Assembly (NCBI GenBank): GCA_013400115.1
Contig: VXBP01004020.1
Location: 165,097-229,096 of the forward strand
DNA length: 64,000 nucleotides
DNA from: Rhinopomastus cyanomelas
Taxonomy: Eukaryota > Chordata > Aves > Bucerotiformes > Rhinopomastidae
Reading direction: 5' to 3'
The notes under the pieces are model-generated. The model did no database searches, was not told where the DNA came from, and saw only the letters and a list, made by a program, of their open reading frames with translations. Numbering within the stretch: the first letter of the stretch is position 1; every line of letters starts with the position of its first letter. Both the position numbers and the translations under genes were made by a program. Below, in pieces: positions 1 through 13,099 of this stretch.

Positions 1-88
1 CTAGGGGATCTTGCTCTGGCGGGGGGATTGGACTAGATGATCTTTCGAGGGCCCTTCCAATCCCTAAAGATTCTATGATTCTATGATT
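1..88 (+). mobile_element. CR1 LINE 3' end fragment
   Basis: Carries the CR1 3' block (ggattggactagatgatctt, then a run of the type gaggncccttccaat) ending in the octamer repeat ATTCTATG. The left part is cut by the window edge. It is non-coding, as CR1 copies are usually 5'-truncated. Confidence 0.9.
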
Positions 89-375
89 TTTTGCATGCAC
101 CTCTAATCCACACAGTGCCTGATGATGAGTCTGCCCACCATCACCTGCTCAGTGAGGTAGCAGAACTTTAGGAAGCAAGTATTTTGGCACCTCCAGCAGC
201 TGAGTTATAAAAATCCTTGTGAAGAGCTAAGCCCTTGTTTAGAATTTGTAGTAATAATTAAAAAAAACCCCAAACCAACAAACTGACAGTAGAAACTACT
301 CCCTGTTGTATCCCTTTACTGTCTATATGTAACATGCTTCAAAATGATGGTGTGCTTTTTTTTTAATCCTTTTAG

Positions 376-506
376 AAATAGTTGAAGAGGAGAAAAACGG
401 GAAAAAGCCACACATCTCTTTTGTGGAGCCTTCTACAGGAGTTCAGGAATTTCAACACACTAGTTCTTTGGCATAAACTGGTTTTTCAAGAGACATTCCT
501 GCCATT
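376..506 (+). other. AKT1: 5' untranslated part of the AKT1 start-codon exon
   Basis: A pyrimidine-rich run (about 353-374) ends in an AG at 374-375, giving a plausible 3' splice site, so the exon probably starts at 376. The segment from there to the ATG at 507 has an in-frame TAA at 474-476, which shows the reading frame does not extend upstream. A second, weaker acceptor is possible at 437-438. In other vertebrates AKT1 has a separate non-coding first exon; that exon and the promoter are not recognisable here and presumably lie left of the window. Confidence 0.6.
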
Positions 507-552
507 ATGAATGAAGTAGCAATAGTGAAGGAAGGGTGGCTTCACAAACGAG
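507..552 (+). CDS. AKT1: AKT1 coding exon 1 (start codon, first PH strand)
   Basis: Encodes [15 protein letters not shown] plus the first base of glycine 16, ending at a consensus donor (g|gtaagt, 553-558), phase 1. The ATG at 507 has A at -3 and A at +4, and an in-frame TAA lies 33 nt upstream, so the start is secure. The exon covers the first beta strand of the PH domain and holds K14, a phosphoinositide-contact residue. Second residue N rather than S differs from mammalian AKT1 as I recall it and agrees with my memory of bird AKT1. The next coding exon is 33 kb away. Confidence 0.96.
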
Positions 553-3500
553 GTAAGTGTCTCTTCCCTCCAGGACAGTAGATTGACTTTTGTATGGTGA
601 TCTGTCCTTTAGCAGCCTATTTTCGAATAGTCTGTTATTTTTCTGTGTGACCTAAAGCTTGTAAGGAGCTTATAAAGAGTGTGCTTGAATTTCTCTCAAG
701 TTTGAGAAAACACATGCGTTAGGGGTTTTCTTTGGGTGTGTTCATGTCTGTGTGTTCACCAAAACCTGCGTCATCTGCTTCGAGAATGATGATAAAGATA
801 GCAACTGAAGGAGATGCTACTTAAAAGTGTTAAAGGTTAAACTGTAGCTAATTATTTTCGTTTATTGGTCTGTGGCTTTTCTTTTTGTATTAGAAGGTAT
901 AATCCTCTTGAGACGAATCTTCATCTGAACAGTGAAACATTTGCCGGTGATTTGCAAGCAGTGCTGTGCTCTTGCAGAGACTTGCTAGAGACTGTGCTGT
1001 TTTTTTTGTCTGGTAACAGTGTTCTACTTGTGTTTTGATTGCTGTTGGTACCAGTGTCCTAGATGAGAAGAATATCCTTGAGTTTGTGCACTCTGTGCAT
1101 TTTCGTTGGACCACTGACATTTTTTTAATGAAAAGTCTTAATTCTTGACTAGGTGGTAAAACACAGTCATGTGCACAGTTATGCTTTTTGCATTCTTAGA
1201 CGTTTTATTGCCAAAACAGTGGGTTTGTTCTTTTTTGAGGAGGTAGGGGAGTGTTGGCTTTCAAATGCTCCAGCACTGCTTATATAAAATGCTTGATTTA
1301 CCTGTTTCTTTGTATTCTACTATTGTTTCTTGGAAAGGACAGAGCAGTATTCGGTACTTTCCACAATATTGTCAGTGTTTTGGACCAGAAACAGCATCTT
1401 TGTGCTCCAACAGCAGGGAATATTGAATGGTTCTGCAGAGTCAGGATATTTCTAGAGGGTTTGCAGCTACTTGCCTGAAGGTGCAAAGGTGTAGCATAAT
1501 TATTTCTGAAAGAAAATGGAAACACGTTATCATAACCTTGATAAAGGCTGATGGTTCCTCTGCAGCGATAAGACATTTCTAAGAATTTAGAAAACATGTT
1601 TTAAAAGGGTGGAAACATGTATTTCTAAGAGCTGGGTATGCAACTTAGTTTAACACATTGTCTGATGCTTTATTTAAAAATGTTTTGATAAAGTTTCTGG
1701 GTTTGCTATTTATTTCTGGTGTGTTTCAGTTACAAATACCTTTCTACTCATTACCCTAGAAAAATCTCTCGTTGGATAATTCCGGTTTATCCAGACTACC
1801 TTATTCTGTTGAGAATTATGGTGTGTTTCAGTGGAACAGGAGAAAGAAACAGTTACGCTTCTCATTCCCGCTTATGAATGTAGAAACTCTTCAAATCAAA
1901 CAGACAGTCTGATATTTAAATGATGTTTTAGGCTGAGGTTTCTGGGTTTTTTATCACCAATTGTTACGATTCTTCCTTTGCTTACCTGTAACGTAAAAAA
2001 AGAATAACTGTTATTTTGAGGAGCACTGTATGAAAGACTGTGGGAGAAAATTTGTTTTAGAGTGTATGAAAATGGTATTGTCAGGATGGTTCAAAGTCAG
2101 ATGTGTCTGAAACTGTAAAACATTGTATTTCTAGCTTGTTTGTGTTTACTCTTGGGAACTGAATTTTCACTGTTTCTAGGATTATGATAGGCTGCTTTCA
2201 AGTAAGGAGACTTCAGAGTAAAAGATGCCCTGATCTCCAGTTTTATATTTTTAAAAAATATTTTAAATTACCTTGGAGAAACAGATTATTATCTGTGATG
2301 GTTTTCTAATAATATTATGATAAGATGATCTGCTGAACACATTTTCATTTCCAAGAAGTTACTCTGAATGTCCTGCATATTTAAGACTACAAATTTGTGC
2401 CCAAATGCCCAATCTTGTAGCGTATCATGGGGGTTTTTTTGGATTCCAGGTTTCCTCATCTTTTTAACTTATTCTCCAATGCTTTTGTTTTCTCAATATG
2501 TGTGGTGGCACCTATTTTATTCAACTTCATTGACTTTGCAACTCTTAATTTGGCATTGTCTACATGAGGAGGGTTTTAGAAAGCAACGCTATGTCTACAC
2601 AGCTTGCTACTGCGTCAGCTCCATTATGGTACTGGGTTTTGTAGCTGTTTTGGGCTGAGTTGACAAATCCAGTTATTTTGGCTGGTGGGGCATGTGAGGG
2701 GAACTAATCCACTTGTCTGTGTGTGTTTTGTAAAGGATTTTTTTTTTTGTCATTTTTTGCCAGACCCTATTGGTTTGCTGGCTCTGCAAGATCAAGTGCT
2801 TCAACCACAGGATGTTTCCAAAACTGATGCCTGATACTGTAAGCTTCTGAAGTTAAGGCATAAACAGTAATTACTGTAGGGAGGGACTGCTAAAGGAGGA
2901 TTTTAGATACAGGAAATGTGTATTGTTTGTCTTTGGATGATTTATAAAACCAAAAGTTGCACTGCATGTGTTCTTTAAGATCCTAGGGCTTTCCAGATGC
3001 AAGTGTTTTAAGTAGTGAATGGCCAAAATCCAGATTGGGAAATGGTGTTCTATCTAGTTTACATTCCCCCATAGCTTTGGTTGGATATCGTGCCTCTTAG
3101 TTCACGTTCTGAGCAGTTGATCAGCATGGCTCTGCGCAATTAAGCAGTTGCTACATCTCACCCCAGCAGTGGCTTAATTTTGGTGTTTTTAATGATTTGT
3201 GTACATATAAATCAGGCTGCAAAATGCTCTGCAGCCCTTCTGGATGGCAGGTGTATATAAGCATAAAGCCGTCATTAGCAGGAGCAGGTGTTCTGGCCTG
3301 GCAGGGAAATAGCAGGACTTTCTAGAATTGTGGGGCTGTTTTCTTCTGACAGCATGCTTTACGTTTTCTGTTTTTGTTTCCAAAATTAAAAATACAAATG
3401 GAGAAATGAAATTAAACATCGCTGCCTGGCTGAGAGCTCTTGGCAGTTTTGTAATTCAGTCACTTAAAGGAAGTTTCACTTCCAGTAGTGCAGATGTTTG

Positions 3501-6500
3501 TGCAGGGGCCAGAGTCATCTCCATGACACATCTAACCTCAAACAGACAGAAACAGAAAAATTCATGAATGAACTTTTTTTTCCTCCCCTTTTTCCCCATT
3601 GGCAGCACTTCTTGCTGTTACTCTAATCACAGTGAGCCAACGGACATTTGTGTGAAGACAGAAGCAGTAGTCAAATACTAACCACTCCTTGCATAACCGT
3701 GTGACTGAAGTGTTCCAACAAACACATAGAAAATGTGAAGAAGCTCAGACTTGGATTTGGTGTGTTGTGTGTGTGTGTCCAAAATACTGTAGTCCTTGGC
3801 TGTGTTATGCTGAAGCTTTGTTTAGTGGGAAATGGCTTGACGTAGAGGTGCTGTAATTGTAATTGAATATGAGAGGGGAATGGGAAAATTATCTACCTGA
3901 ATTGGTGCTTGTTAAGTTTGGAGACTACATAGATTTTATGGATGTATGTCAGGAGTATCCTTTGCTTTGGTCATGTATTGTGGAAGTTTTTGGATAAAAG
4001 AGGTATACCTGGGTCTATTTTATTTAATTTATGATCCATTTTAAAGATCTCATTGGATTTCTTGCATCTTTGTGGTCCAGTCCCTATTTATGAAAGTCTT
4101 TCTATTGTTTGAAGTCTTCATCCTGCTTTGTCTTTTGGGTTTTTTTTTTTAAAGTCTTTCTGCAAGTCTAACAAAGAGGGGGATTGTGCATTTTGATACG
4201 CTGTCATCTCTGTCTTCACTAGTGTGTCCAGTTTTCTTATTAGGACATAAACTTGTTTGGAAAAACTAGTCTTTTGGAGACAGAAAAAGAGGGGGAGGGA
4301 AAAATGTTAATTTCTCACTCGGAAAACTGAGGCAATTATAAGCGGAAGAAACCTGTGTATTCATCCATTAATACCTAACAGGAAGTATGTAGCTACTTTT
4401 GCTTTTACATAATATGTAAATGCTGCATAGTGATTTTAACTATGAAAACCAGAACATGTCCTCCAAATGACAGTTTGTGTGGACTGTAGGCAGGACTATT
4501 TGCCAGGCTTCAGAACTGATCGAAATTACTAGAGGTACTTAAATGAGAAAATACACAGGTAAATGATATACTAATAAATAACAACTATTCCATTGTGATG
4601 TGTCTTCCTATAGCTTCAATCTGTAAAACAACTGCAGGATCCATATGTAAAATCCAAGCCAGGAATTAAATGCTGGATGTTGCTTTTTTGACTTTTTTTT
4701 TTTTCCTAGCAGACTAGCACAGGCTGTGGACTCTAGCTTTGTTCATCTGAGCACAGGTTCATACTCTAAGAATTCTATTAGTATTAATCAAAACAGGATC
4801 TTCTGAGGTATGACCAGAAATGAATGTTTGTTTTAAAGCCACTGGGTCACTTCTGTTGCTGTTTTTCTTCACCTCTTCTTTCTTCTCTCTTTTCTGTTCT
4901 CACCATGTTCCCTACCTCTTTTTGTGTATCTGTGTGTGTGTTTTATTTTGGGGTGTTTCTTACTTTTCCCCTGGACTTCTGTCTGTCCCTGGGATGTAGC
5001 AGTGCACTTTTCTTGGTGACTCATGTAGCCAAAACCTTGGAAGTTCAGATTAGCACAAGGATCATCTGGCTTTCATGGTATTTGAAAGGAGTTGCTGTGG
5101 CTCATGATACAAAGGAACCTAAGACACATTGAATTCTGAAGATGTCAACTATACAGGAAAGTCTGGGGGGAAGATGAAAGGTAAGAAACCAAGACATGGT
5201 CTGAACAAAGAATGGAGTGGGGAAGTTTGTAATGGAGTGAAGGAAGCAAATCTTGCTTCCAGAGCTGAAGGGTCAGGGTTTTAGGGAAATCTATGGCTCT
5301 TCTTATTGGAAACAAAATGTAAGTTTTGTCAGTTTGTAGTTTTTCTTTCATGTCTCTTTTTCAACACAAGGGGCAATAGTTTTGCAATATTAGCTCTTCT
5401 TGCTTTCATTTTGCTTGCCCTGTTCTGGGAAAAGGGGACTGACGAGTAACCAGGAAATGGTCAGCCAATAAATCTGACCTTGGTGGTAGATGAGATGCTA
5501 GAGACATTAAGAAAGGATGAGATCACAAAACATCTGGAGAAATATGAGCTGATAATGGCTAGTCAGCTAGACTTTTGGAGGGTAAATCTCCTCTGATGGA
5601 ATTATTTGTGGAGAGATCATAGGAAACAGGCTGGATCCAGTGTACTGTAAAAAGTCTACTTTGGATGACAGAAAAGTCAGATGCTGAGAATTGCCTAGTA
5701 CAGTGTAACTATATTGTACTACATCTTTGAAAGAGTTAGCGTAGCCTAGAGATTGCTCTTCTTCCATCCACTGAGCAAACTAGTTAAGTAGTCTTTGGCC
5801 ATTTTTTTTCATGAAGGAAAATCTGTTTAAGCCACAGCTTCACCTACAGAATATCTTTATTACAACATTTCCCGCTACCTTTTTGGCAAAGTAGATTCTT
5901 TAGAGAAGTCAGACTGGGTTCAATGTCTTTCCATGTGTTTGTAAACTGACTGAAACTTACATGTGAGTGACAACATTACCACTCTCACTTTGACTGGCAA
6001 AGAGGAAGAGCTCAGATGTTGATGCCCATAGTATTTATATAAGTCCTGGAAGTTTACTTTCATGTCCTGTTTATTGTGGTTCAGAAATAAAATGATCTAT
6101 ATTTCAATTTTAACTGTAAAACGTGAGGTAGCATCACTTGTCATCACAACAAAATTTGAGAATGAGTGATCTAGGACATTGCAAGCCCTGATAAAGTGAA
6201 CCTGAGAATTGTGGATAGAGTGGATCATGCAGCAACTGCCTGCCTTGGCTTTGATCCTCTTCTTCAGTCACTTAATTTTTGAGAAGAGAAAGGCCTATAT
6301 GTGTGTGTGAAAGTCCACATGTGGTTTTCGATTCTTCTTTTCTCTCAGTAGGTATATTGAGAAGTCATCAGGTCTGGATTTAGGAAGGAAAATATATTAA
6401 GTGAATATACTTAACCATGAGAGTGGTGAGAGCCTGGAATGGGTTGCCCAGGGAGGTGGTTGGGGCCCTGTTATTGGAAGTGTTTAAGGCCGGGCTGGAT

Positions 6501-9500
6501 GAGGCTCTGGCCAGCCTGATCTAGGGTGGAGTGTCTCTGCCCATGGCAGGGGAGTTGGAACTGGATGATCAGGTGGTCCCTTCTAACCTAGACTGACTGT
6601 ATGACTTGGTCTGGGTGATCCTGCTGTGTCAGGGGGATTGGACTAGATGATCTTTCCCCAATCCCTAATGATTCTACTGTTTTTAAGGTGAAGAGATAGC
6701 AAAAGAGTAAAGGTTGCCTTTGTTCTCACAGGAGTTAGTTTAGGCAAGGTACTGTACTGTGCACTTAAAATTCCGCACCTTGTCCTCACTTGAAAATTTC
6801 TTCCCCGCCAAAATCGTGAGTGGAGATCAGAAGGTTCCTTCCAACATTCCGTGCTGGTGCTTCCCCTGCCTAAGCACCATCAGTTGCACTCCTTAGCTGT
6901 GCCCACAACTTCCCCAGCCTAAACTCTGTGTTAGTTAGCTCTTTTAGCTCTAGACTTTACTCTCCGAGAAAGATGATGAGGATTTCAATGTTCTTAGTGC
7001 AGTATACTGTGACATGTATTGTATCTCCTTTTATCCACATTTTATGTTACTAATAATTCTCTTAAAAATCAGGGTGGTTGATCTCAAACTCATTCAGGGA
7101 ACAAACGTTAATAGCTAATGGAAAGAAGGATTTGCTTAACATTTGAACATCAAATTTGAATACATTTTAAAAGACAGAGCATTGTAAAAGACAACAGTCA
7201 GCATTGTGGTGTTTTTCCCCTTTACATATTTAAGTAACTGATTTACTAAGAAAAAAAATTATTAGTTAAAAAGTAATCTCTCATGGGGGAAGACAGGGAG
7301 GGATTATTATTTTCAGATGTATTATGTTGCAGGTACAATGTGCCCGTTAAAGGGGGAACAAAAACCAGGAAATTGTGAGGAAGGAGGAAGAAAAAAATAA
7401 TGGAGAAAGAATAGCACCATATTAGGTGTGAAGTAGTATGCCTCTATGAGAAATATTTACTTCAACTGAAAGAGGGAAATAACACTGACTTTGAGTGCAG
7501 TTCAAAAGCACGTTACAGAACTTTGGGTTTATTCTTTTACTTCTTCAAGTGGAGCCAAAAATGTGGAAAAGATAGTTGGTTAGACAATATTGTTAAATTT
7601 GTTGATTTATTCAAAAGTGCGTGGTTGTATTTGAGGACAGAGGAGACAAAATATAATCACAAACTGGGAGCAAGTCATTTACTGTTTTCCTGAGTCTCTT
7701 GGGTAAGCTGGAAGAGCATGTTTTGAAATGCTGTCCAATACCCAAGCCTTCAGTGAACTACACGTAGAAAAATACCTTGGAATCAATGATTCTATGTGTA
7801 ACTGCAGTGGTATTTTATGCTAATATCAAGACTTGAGTGCAGCATCAGAATAATATGCTGGCCTATCAAATCAATCTCTTCTGCTTGTTCTTTACTAAGA
7901 GAATATCCTCTTAATGAGCACCACAGAGGAAAAGTGCATTTTGTGTTGTTGTGAAGAACAGCCTTCATAGGAGATTCGCGCCTTAGCATGGATTGATTTG
8001 GAAGAGACCTTTCAAAGATCAGCTAGTCAACCATCCTGCCCTCGATGGGGACATTTTTCATTCATCAAAGACAATCCAACCCAACCTCAAACACTTAAAT
8101 AGTGATGGGACATCCGTTCTCTAGTCAATCTCTTACAATGTTTCATCACACTCATAGTAATGAATTTCTCCTGAAATGTATAAGTAGTCTAAACCTACTC
8201 TCCTGTAGTTTAAAACTATTACCCTTTGTCCTGTCACTGTAGACTGTTAGTTAAAATCTTTTTTCTTTTAACCCCTCTTTATAAATTGAAAGGCTACAGT
8301 AAGGTTTCTCTTCAGAGCTTTCTCTTTTCAAGAATGAACAGCCTCAGATCTCTTAGCCTTTTTTGGTAGGAGAGGTCTTCAAGACAAATGTTACTATGCT
8401 GATATGAAAGTCTTAACTCCTGAGGTTGGCACTGGTGTTAGTTAAGTGGACCATTGGTGCTGATGGAGGTTAGGGTTGCTTACAGCATTTGCTACTCATT
8501 CTCGAATTTTAAGTGCAGCCCTTATGTGGAGCTTTATAAGTCCCGTCACATCAGTAGAAGTCACAAGATTTTGCCCATTTTATTTTCTGAAGCAGAGGAG
8601 ATTGCTAATCCTCATGATGCAGAGAAAAACTGGAAAATGACCTGAGTGCTGCCTTTGCAGTTTAGACTAAGGAGAAGGGCTGTTTAATTCCTTTTAATGA
8701 AAAAGCTTAAAAATAGAGGATGTAAAGTAATTTATAATGTGATAGGTTTGTAAAAAAACATTTTTTCTGAACTCTTGGCCTTAATACGGTACCTTGCTAT
8801 TTCTGCAGTTGTGTCAAAAGATCTAGAGATCAAGAAATGCGTGGTGATTACGCTTCAGAAAGCAAATGGTATGAAAAGACATCTTTTGCATTTTCTGCAA
8901 GAGGCTTGATGCAGGTCTAATGGCTGATAGAAACAAAGATGAGATGATATTTAAACTGTTTTTTATCCATCAAACTCAAGTCTGACTAAATCTCAAGATT
9001 TAAGAGAAAAAACAGTTAAATTTTTTGCCATGTGTTTTTGTGAGCTTTTTACATGCCGTATTACAGCTACCAATGTAATGCCAACTTGTTCAGAATGATG
9101 TGGTTATACTAGTACGGAAAATACACCGAGAGGAATATATATCCTGAAATACAAGGCACAGACTGTTTGGTGTATTCTTGCCGTTATGGCCAAGTTGGAG
9201 CTTCACACTTAGTGTCAGTAAAATGTCACACAGACCTGTTCGCAGTTCAAAATCCACTGTCAGGCGTCTTAATCGCTGCAAGTTGGGGATATTTCTACAC
9301 TGAGTAGAAAGCTGGTTCTTTCTCAAGGACTTCCAGGCATGAATTGCCTAGACTGGTGTATTTTTTGTTGCCATGCACCTCACTGTGCCTGTCTGTGGTC
9401 TGTAGACCTTCTATAAATAAAAGTCAGTTAACTCAAATGAAAGTGGTGTCTCTGTAGTGTAGATTTTTGGGGTTTGGTTTTTTCAGTTTTTGACTTCTGA

Positions 9501-12500
9501 TCATGCTATCTCTTACTTCCTATCCTTGGAAACACCAAGAGATGGCATTTATTTCTTAATTGAAGACTTGACTTAAATGTGTAGTTGCATTTATTTAGCA
9601 TTATTACGTGTTTTTTATTCTGCTGCAAGTTTATGCACGAGGCAGACTGGAATCCAATTGTGAGTAGCCTGTGGTGGTAGTGCCGGTTGTGTGGTTTGAA
9701 AGTAGTTATATAAGTGGAAATTTAATTATGGATGTAGGATAACATTATAAATTCAGTATTGAAGTCATTCTATACAAGTGGTCTTTATGCTGCTCTGACA
9801 GTGTCTTGAGAAGACCGTGCTTTAGACTGGGAGGTTTAATGCTGCTAATTGTCATGGCTTTTTCTTCAATAATTCTTTTAAAAAAGAAATATTGCCTGTT
9901 TCTGTGGTTGTTAATAGAAGAATTTCTCTGCTGCTTTGATACTGCCCTTTGGTGCTATGTTTCAGGCGGTGAAGGAGTGGGATAGTAGTTGATTCCTTCA
10001 ATTTGAAATTTTATTTGTGTCAGTGATCTGAACTTCTTTTCAGGAACTAATTCTGGTGTAGAGGTCACAGTTACTTTTCTTATAGTGCATGAAACAAGGG
10101 ATTGATTCTAAAGAAGTATTAGGGAACATGTGGGTTTTTAAAATGCATTTAAAAATCACTGCAAATTTGATGGCAATAGCCTTCAGCAGACTTGCAGAGA
10201 CTTGCCTGTTGAACACTATTGTGACAGCTTGTTTCTGTCATTTTTCACCTGTAAAGTCAAGATACCTTGATCTGAATGCTGGGGAGCTAGTTAAGTTACA
10301 TCATCATGGAAGAATACCAGCATACTTAGCTTTAAAGACATTCAAGACTACATTACCACCCCTTTGTTATACAGTGTGACTGAAACCGAGCTGCAGCAAT
10401 AATGAACCAATGCATCTAAATCACAGCAGCTGAACAACTGACTGTTCTATATCAAAATGCAAATGTCCTGTGCAGAATAGATTTAATTGTAAATGTGTGC
10501 TTAGTAGGGAATATGAGCCTTTTAGTTTGTAATAATAATTGTGAATGCGAAGACCCACAGAATTTCAGGGTTTACATCACTTGTCTCTGTTCCTGTAACA
10601 GTATTTCAAAGTAGTTTTAAATAAGTGTATCGTTTGGGGTTTTTCTAGCCAGTGAATAAAACTCTAAATGCTTGGTCTCTAAGTGGTGTTTCGAAAGCTG
10701 GAAGATAAATTTAGCTCTGTGTATTTAGATCAGACAGGATTTTCTGTTTTATTTCTTTTGTCAAATCTATGTTAGGGCTTTTATATAGTTTCAGATACTA
10801 AGAGGAAAGAGTTCTGACTTTCAGAGCTTGGTTGGATTTGTCTTTGCAGAGCAGAAATGCGAAATGTAATTTAGAGTATCTTAGAGTATTAGCCTTTTCT
10901 TTCAGGTTGCAGTAAGGTGCCTCTCAAACAATTAAAAAGTTACTATTAGGAATTTCTTTTCCTAATAAAAGTAAACAACAAGATTGGTAAAGCAACAAAC
11001 CAATCATCTCCCTCCCATGTTAAAATACTAATTCTTTGTTTAAATTCTTGAAACCTGGCTGCTTAAAGCAGCTTTTGAGGATGAATCACTGTTACTGATT
11101 TGAATGAATTAAAATAGCATTGCCATTTTTTGGGAAAAGGAAAAGTTTACTGGGCTTCACTAATAAAAGGATATAAGAAAGCAGAAATACCTGCCTCCAG
11201 GCTGTTCCTAGGTGTCTTTCTGTGTAAGGAAAACCAGATAAAACTTTGAAAAAACCCACGCACCGTGTGCATTTTTATGCTTCTGTTGGCATTCTGTGTG
11301 CTCTTTAATAGCCTTCACATGTGGATTAGTCCTTCTGAAAAAAAAGACAACCAAGCCCCCTGAAGAATAGGCCTTTGTGACACTGGAGAAGTTTACTGCG
11401 CCAAAGTTACGGTAAGAATTTGTAAATTTTGGCTGCTGGAGTACTTCCTTCCCCTGCTATGTTTTTAATGCTGGAAACTTGTAAGTGTGGAATACAGAGT
11501 GGTGTGTTTTTTCATTTCTAAAATGACAATGCAAACATTCATTTTCACAAACTAAACTGCCTGTTCACATGACATTGCTGACTGTATATGAACACCCTGT
11601 TGATCTTGTTCTACAGAAATCTTCACTGGCCTTCCTGAGTCATAGAAATGCTCCGCTGCGCTTTTCAGGGCTGGGCTGTGAACTTAGGCTGTATCTGCTT
11701 AGATGTATTTTGCCAAATTAATGACCCTGAAAAAAATGTATTTACTTGGAGCAGGGCCCTCAAAGCCAGGATGTTTTTCTGTGTCTCTCTTTTTCTGTGT
11801 GTTTAAAATACTTCATTGTTCTATCTCTGGAATGGCTTTTGTTTTGCCTGTATTCCTTGGATGAAGCTGAACCTGTTGAGGACATGCTTAGTATTTCTTA
11901 GTTGCAAAACTGTCTTCCAACATGTGATGATGGTTTTTTCATGTAGATCTTATGTTGAATGTATTAGCCTGTGGTTAGGCAAAATGGCTTAGGAGGAGAG
12001 AGCCCTGCAGAGCAAAGAGGGCTGAGAACATGAGTAGCTGCACTGCCAGGTGAGCCTTCCTGGCAGCCCAGGATGTGGTGATGGGTTGTACAACATGATT
12101 GATTCCAAAGGGGTTTTATGGAGTAACCAAAGGCAGAATTGAAGTCCAAGGCTAGACTGTCATGATGACAAAATATTTAGAAAACATTTTCTTGTCTGAA
12201 ACAAAAGCTTGAATTGTGCAATGCAAAGTACCGTCTTAGTGTTATAAATGATGCGTACTTGTAAAGGGTTCTGTGTGTTCCCCGACCATCACCTTTTGCC
12301 AGATTCAGCACGTTCAGGTAAAATGAGGCTTTTTTCCTCAGAACTGTTGCCTTTACAAGCTGGGGAAGTTGTCACCTTTAATGTGGTGGGGCTGCAGAAA
12401 GGTGGCAGCCAAATTGGAGCATTTATTTTGAACGTAGTGGACAGTCCTGTTAGACAAATTAAATAGAACAGCTTCTTCAGCCATGGTGGCTCAGCTGCGT

Positions 12501-13068
12501 TAAGAGCAGTTGCTTAAAATATAAACCTTATAATTGGCATACAGTGATCTGACCCTGAGTGAGCTCTAGAATTAGACTTGGTGATGCCTTTTGTTGGGTT
12601 AGAATGTGCTGTTCCTGTTGCAGTACGAACCTTATATCCTGAAGGTGCTTCATCCTTTCATAGTAACTGCTGTAACTTTGTTTTTTACATGCTTGAGGTT
12701 TTGAGTTGTCTCAGCCTTACTGATGTCTACCTCTGACTTGAAGACAGAAGATTAGTGTGGCTGTAGAAGCTTGCTTATCAGAAATAATATAAAGCTANNN
12801 NNNNNNNNNNNNNNNNNNNNAAAGCTACTTTAACATGAGCAAAACTCTGCAACTGAGTGAAGACAACCAGCCCATCGTAGTTCAGTTCAACGTTAATGGC
12901 ACCATTTGGAGTCAATGCATTTTTTCCTACTCTGGTCTGTGTTTCCTGGGTAATACCAGTTGTAATGTTGGAGAGAAGCATGATTTTACATGTATACTGC
13001 TTTTTCTGCTAAGAGCAGCAGGCAGTCAGATTTCTTTCTGCAGTAGTGGTTTGTCTTAGCTCTGCAGC

Positions 13069-13099
<31 letters not shown>

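Noticed and set aside
1..375. Search for an AKT1 promoter or non-coding first exon
   Set aside because: Region is a CR1 tail plus AT-rich DNA without CpG; no promoter features seen.
4318..4350. ggaaaactgaggcaattata, resembling a MIR core
   Set aside because: Only about 15 matching bases; too short to call.
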